Under the pieces are notes generated by a model. It had not been told where the DNA came from and searched no databases. It saw only the letters and a list, made by a program, of their open reading frames with translations. Made by a program: the position numbers and the translations under genes. Shown here piece after piece: positions 63,279 through 64,000 of a DNA stretch of 64,000 nucleotides. This stretch comes from Falsochrobactrum tianjinense (GTDB lineage: Bacteria; Pseudomonadota; Alphaproteobacteria; Rhizobiales; Rhizobiaceae): NCBI RefSeq assembly GCF_019100495.1, contig NZ_JAHRVA010000002.1, positions 181,834 to 245,833 on the forward strand, in the 5' to 3' direction. Numbering within the stretch: the first letter of the stretch is position 1; every line of letters begins with the position of its first letter.

Positions 63279-64000
63279 TCAGATATCATAACTATGAGCG
63301 GCGTTGATCGTGGCCACGAATTGTTTGGTCCGTTCGCGGGAAGGGCGCGAGAAAACATCCTGCGCCGACCCGGTTTCGACCACATTGCCAGACTCGAGGA
63401 AGACCACATTCTTCGCAATCTTCGAGGCGAGGCGCAGGTCATGCGTGGCAATGACCATGGTGGTGCCTTCTTGCGCGAGCTTGCTCAGAACATCCACGAC
63501 TTCCGAAGCCAGTTCCGGGTCCAGCGCCGAGGTTGGTTCGTCGCACAAAAGCACGCGCGGAGAGGGCGCGAGCGCCCGAGCAATGGCGATGCGCTGCTGC
63601 TGCCCGCCGGAAAGCGTGGAGGGCCAGGCATCCGCCTTGTGCGCCATGCCGACTTTCGTCAGCAACTCCATTGCGCGGGTCGTGGCCTTTTCCTTCGGCC
63701 ATTTGAGAACCGTGACAAGGCCCTCCATGACATTCTGAATGGCTGTCTGGTGCGGAAAAAGCTGGAAGTTCTGGAATACCATGCCGGTCTGGCGGCGAAT
63801 GGACTGGATCGCCTGCCAGCTTGGCTTGCGGTCCGGCTCGAATGACAGGCTTTGCCCGCCGAGCACCAGCGTACCGGATGTCGGCACTTCCAGCAGGTTT
63901 ATGCAGCGCAGCAGCGTGCTTTTGCCGCCGCCCGAAGGGCCTACAAGCGCCGTGACAGTGCCTTCGGCAATCTTGACGTTGATATCGTTGAGAATCACCG
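63279..64000 (-). CDS. Amino-acid ABC transporter ATPase (5-prime end outside window)
   Basis: About 240 residues are visible. Walker A is GPSGGGKST, the signature is LSGGQQQRI, Walker B is RVLLCDEPTSALDPE and the switch is ATHDLRLA. It belongs to the GlnQ/HisP class of polar amino-acid importers. The frame is open to the right edge and the usual N-terminal residues are missing, so the true start lies beyond 64000. The gap 63067-63278 to the ppx gene holds nothing I can name. Confidence 0.9.
   Translation of the reverse strand, partial: VILNDINVKIAEGTVTALVGPSGGGKSTLLRCINLLEVPTSGTLVLGGQSLSFEPDRKPSWQAIQSIRRQTGMVFQNFQLFPHQTAIQNVMEGLVTVLKWPKEKATTRAMELLTKVGMAHKADAWPSTLSGGQQQRIAIARALAPSPRVLLCDEPTSALDPELASEVVDVLSKLAQEGTTMVIATHDLRLASKIAKNVVFLESGNVVETGSAQDVFSRPSRERTKQFVATINAAHSYDI

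Noticed and set aside
1-64000. CRISPR arrays, insertion sequences, prophage, tRNA or rRNA genes
   Set aside because: No regularly spaced repeats, transposase or integrase motifs, or cloverleaf-like sequences were seen.

Overview
The window reads as a chromosomal segment of an alphaproteobacterium of the Brucella/Ochrobactrum group (Rhizobiales). The 158-residue type II lumazine synthase behind an FMN riboswitch, the GcvTHP proteins, PutA with a divergent Lrp-type regulator, the Smo/Mtl polyol locus and the Irr- and RirA-like iron boxes all fit this group. Together they suggest a secondary-chromosome type of gene content: catabolism, transport and stress. Coding density is high. I see no rRNA, tRNA, CRISPR array, prophage or insertion sequence.

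Layout. 1-156 is a perfect, spacer-less palindrome at the window edge, possibly an assembly fold-back. 0.4-9.0 kb is a RutR-like regulated island: a leftward operon (creatininase-family hydrolase, NMT1-type ABC transporter, cytosine-deaminase-like amidohydrolase, FAD-linked oxidase, TetR/RutR-like regulator) and a rightward pair (ferredoxin reductase, RidA-like protein). They diverge around a perfect TGACCGATCGGTCA palindrome. None of the textbook Rut or Pyd pyrimidine genes is present, so this is my best candidate for an undescribed catabolic system. 9.0-9.3 kb holds an untracked DUF1127 gene followed by three tandem hairpins with anti-Shine-Dalgarno loops (cuckoo/CcsR type). A second such sRNA, with an RpoH-type promoter, lies at 14.3-14.5 kb. 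Between them is the tandem glycine riboswitch with gcvTHP.

14.6-19.0 kb is an EfeUOB iron system plus an extra EfeO-like (EfeM-type) lipoprotein-less paralogue behind an Irr-like box. 19.1-27.3 kb is a LacI-regulated sorbitol/mannitol locus (smoEFGK, smoS, mtlK) with a frameshift in smoG. 27.3-31.7 kb is the Lrp/putA proline pair. 31.7-40.5 kb is myo-inositol catabolism (iolCDEB, rpiR-type iolR, iolG) plus a DUF1612/RHE_PE00001-family gene. 40.5-42.7 kb is oxyR divergent from ahpC-ahpD with a well-formed OxyR operator. 42.8-46.4 kb holds an MHS transporter and a copper pair (small Met/His/Cys-rich exported protein plus multicopper oxidase).

46.5-52.0 kb has a DAO-type flavoprotein and a ferric-iron ABC system fbpC, fbpA, fbpB with a TGA-N9-TCA RirA-like box. 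52.1-54.6 kb has a membrane protein, a DUF442 phosphatase-like protein, fdhD and ribH2 with its FMN riboswitch. 55.4-59.8 kb is a CUT1 sugar ABC transporter. 59.9-64.0 kb carries a VirK-like exported protein, a 33-residue membrane peptide, rlmE, a ppx/gppA phosphatase and the truncated start of an amino-acid ABC ATPase.

Iron (efe, fbp), peroxide (oxyR-ahpCD) and copper functions sit between nutrient-catabolic modules, most of which carry their own local regulator. All calls are from reading the sequence; no database search was run.
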